Below, one piece after another: positions 63,256 to 64,000 of a stretch of 64,000 nucleotides of DNA; the first letter of the stretch is position 1, and each line of letters begins with the position of its first letter. The DNA comes from Streptomyces sp. CT34 (lineage in GTDB: Bacteria > Actinomycetota > Actinomycetes > Streptomycetales > Streptomycetaceae), in the NCBI RefSeq assembly GCF_000805335.1, contig NZ_KN708638.1, forward strand, positions 5,189,853 through 5,253,852. Direction: 5' to 3'. Below the pieces are notes generated by a model. That model was not told the DNA's origin. It worked only from the letters and a program-made list of their open reading frames with translations, and searched no databases. A program made the translations under genes and the position numbers.

Positions 63256-63615
63256 GTGCTGCTACCGCATCAGCCCCTGCAGGATGCCGCTGTCGTACCG
63301 TCCCCGCGGGTGCCCGCTCGCGACGAGGCCGGCCCCTGGCATTCGGAGGCGGTGTGCCGCCGGGACGAAGCCGGGCTGTTCTTCGCCCCGTCCAAGGAGC
63401 CGACCGCCGCACGGCTGGCAAGGGAGGAAGCCGCGAAGCGGGTCTGTGCCCGCTGCCCCGTGATGGTCGAGTGCCGGGAGCACGCGCTGCTCCAGCCGGA
63501 ACCGTACGGCGTCTGGGGCGGTCTGACCGCGGCCGAGCGCCGGGTGGTGCTGACCCGGCGCCGGCGCCGTGAGGCGGAGCTCCAGCGCGCCGCCCATATG
63601 CCCGCCGCCGGCTGA
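63256..63615 (+). CDS. WhiB-family (Wbl) iron-sulfur transcription factor
   Basis: A 119-residue Wbl protein. Four Cys suited to a [4Fe-4S] cluster lie in EAVCRRDEAGLFF, KRVCARCPVMVECREHAL (CxxC then C), followed by the Wbl signature GVWGGLTAAERR and a basic C-terminus (LTRRRRREAE) for DNA contact. GTG 63256 has AGGAG 6 bases upstream. By its position between class I fumarase and glpX it corresponds to S. coelicolor wblI (SCO5046), from memory of gene order. Likely a redox or nitric-oxide-responsive regulator. Confidence 0.88.
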   Translation: MLLPHQPLQDAAVVPSPRVPARDEAGPWHSEAVCRRDEAGLFFAPSKEPTAARLAREEAAKRVCARCPVMVECREHALLQPEPYGVWGGLTAAERRVVLTRRRRREAELQRAAHMPAAG

Positions 63616-63644
63616 CCGCCGGACCGTCGGGCCGTATGGACCGT

Positions 63645-63679
63645 TTCGCCCCCGCCGGAGAGTCTCCGACGGGGGCGAA
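63645..63679. terminator. Bidirectional hairpin terminator
   Basis: TTCGCCCCCG (63645-63654) pairs with CGGGGGCGAA (63670-63679), and the inner CGGAGA/TCTCCG extends the stem. It separates the convergent wbl and glpX genes. Confidence 0.75.
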
Positions 63680-63757
63680 GTGTCTGTGCGCGGCGTGCCG
63701 TTGAGCGGTGCGCCGGTGCCGGGCGCGGTCAGGGCGGAGCCGTCGCGGGAGCCGGCC

Positions 63758-64000
63758 TCAGCTCGGGCGCTCGAAGTCGACCGAGCTGTACGCGCGCAGC
63801 TTGGAGAGCCGGTGCTGGGAGTCGATCTGCCGGATGGTGCCCGACTTGGAGCGCATGACCAGGGACTGGGTGTAGGCCGTCTCGGCGCGGTAGCGGACGC
63901 CGCGCAGCAGCTCGCCGTCGGTGATGCCGGTGGCGACGAAGAAGACGTTGTCGCCGCGGACCAGGTCGTCGATCTGGAGGACCTTGTCCAGGTCGTGGCC
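63758..64000 (-). CDS. glpX: Fructose-1,6-bisphosphatase class II (GlpX), C-terminal part
   Basis: The reading frame is open to the window edge, so only the last 80 residues are seen and the start lies to the right. The translated end ([19 protein letters not shown], then [17 protein letters not shown] and [10 protein letters not shown]) matches class II fructose-1,6-bisphosphatases, with the [13 protein letters not shown] substrate loop. The enzyme makes fructose-6-phosphate in gluconeogenesis, which pairs metabolically with the PEP carboxykinase at the other end of the window. Confidence 0.9.
   Translation of the reverse strand, partial: GHDLDKVLQIDDLVRGDNVFFVATGITDGELLRGVRYRAETAYTQSLVMRSKSGTIRQIDSQHRLSKLRAYSSVDFERPS

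Overview
The window is high-GC actinobacterial chromosome, almost certainly Streptomyces. The evidence is strong GC bias at third codon positions, many GTG starts, a WhiB-family gene, XRE/DUF397 (WhiJ-like) genes, a DasR-type operator, and a gene order I recognise from the S. coelicolor core (pck, ahpD-ahpC/oxyR, PBP, fumC, class I fumarase, wbl gene, glpX). The species cannot be told from the sequence alone. No rRNA, tRNA or CRISPR array was seen.

1-12.6 kb: the 3' end of GTP-type PEP carboxykinase, a small unknown gene and an alanine-type aminotransferase. These are followed by a catabolic island: D-aminoacylase and a PLP amino-acid deaminase on the minus strand, divergent from a PfkB sugar kinase, an IclR regulator, a RidA imine deaminase and a GntP-family permease. 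Together they look like uptake and breakdown of D-amino acids or their N-acyl forms. A secreted trypsin-like protease and a secreted GH18 chitinase with a DasR-like site come next.

12.9-24.8 kb: a complete Tad/Flp pilus locus. It holds an unknown zinc-ribbon protein, CpaB, CpaE, two TadE-like pseudopilins, CpaF, TadB, TadC, a small membrane protein, a 55-residue Flp pilin, a TadG-like protein, a lipoprotein, an OmpA-domain protein and a prepilin peptidase. The pilin and both TadE proteins share a DRG/xxxxE cleavage motif, which ties them to the peptidase.

24.9-33.9 kb: aldo/keto reductase, a short-chain cis-prenyltransferase (Rv1086 type), a PIN-PhoH protein, a secreted lytic transglycosylase, an AI-2E-family transporter, and the peroxide module ahpD-ahpC divergent from oxyR.

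34-45.3 kb: a ribbon-helix-helix protein with a DUF4097 protein behind repeated TGGYGCCA boxes; an orphan cytochrome P450; two paralogous FtsX-type ABC exporters sharing one PadR regulator and one operator motif; and an SPFH (band 7) protein overlapping a ribbon-helix-helix/AT-hook protein, with a palindrome at its promoter.

45.6-64 kb: a class A penicillin-binding protein, catalase, a GAF-PP2C-ATPase phosphatase, a methyltransferase, a DUF402 protein and class II fumarase. An accessory block of visibly lower GC follows (WhiJ-like XRE, DUF397 and small protein, then a four-gene type VII-secretion-substrate-like operon). The window ends with class I fumarase, a DUF1707 protein with an 11-residue charged repeat, a WhiB-family protein and the 3' end of glpX.

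Non-coding structure includes several long perfect hairpin terminators and a family of about 43-bp palindromic repeats (CTCCCCC ... GGGGGGACCCCC). Three copies sit in frame inside coding sequences, and a variant abuts the ribosome binding site of the IclR gene.
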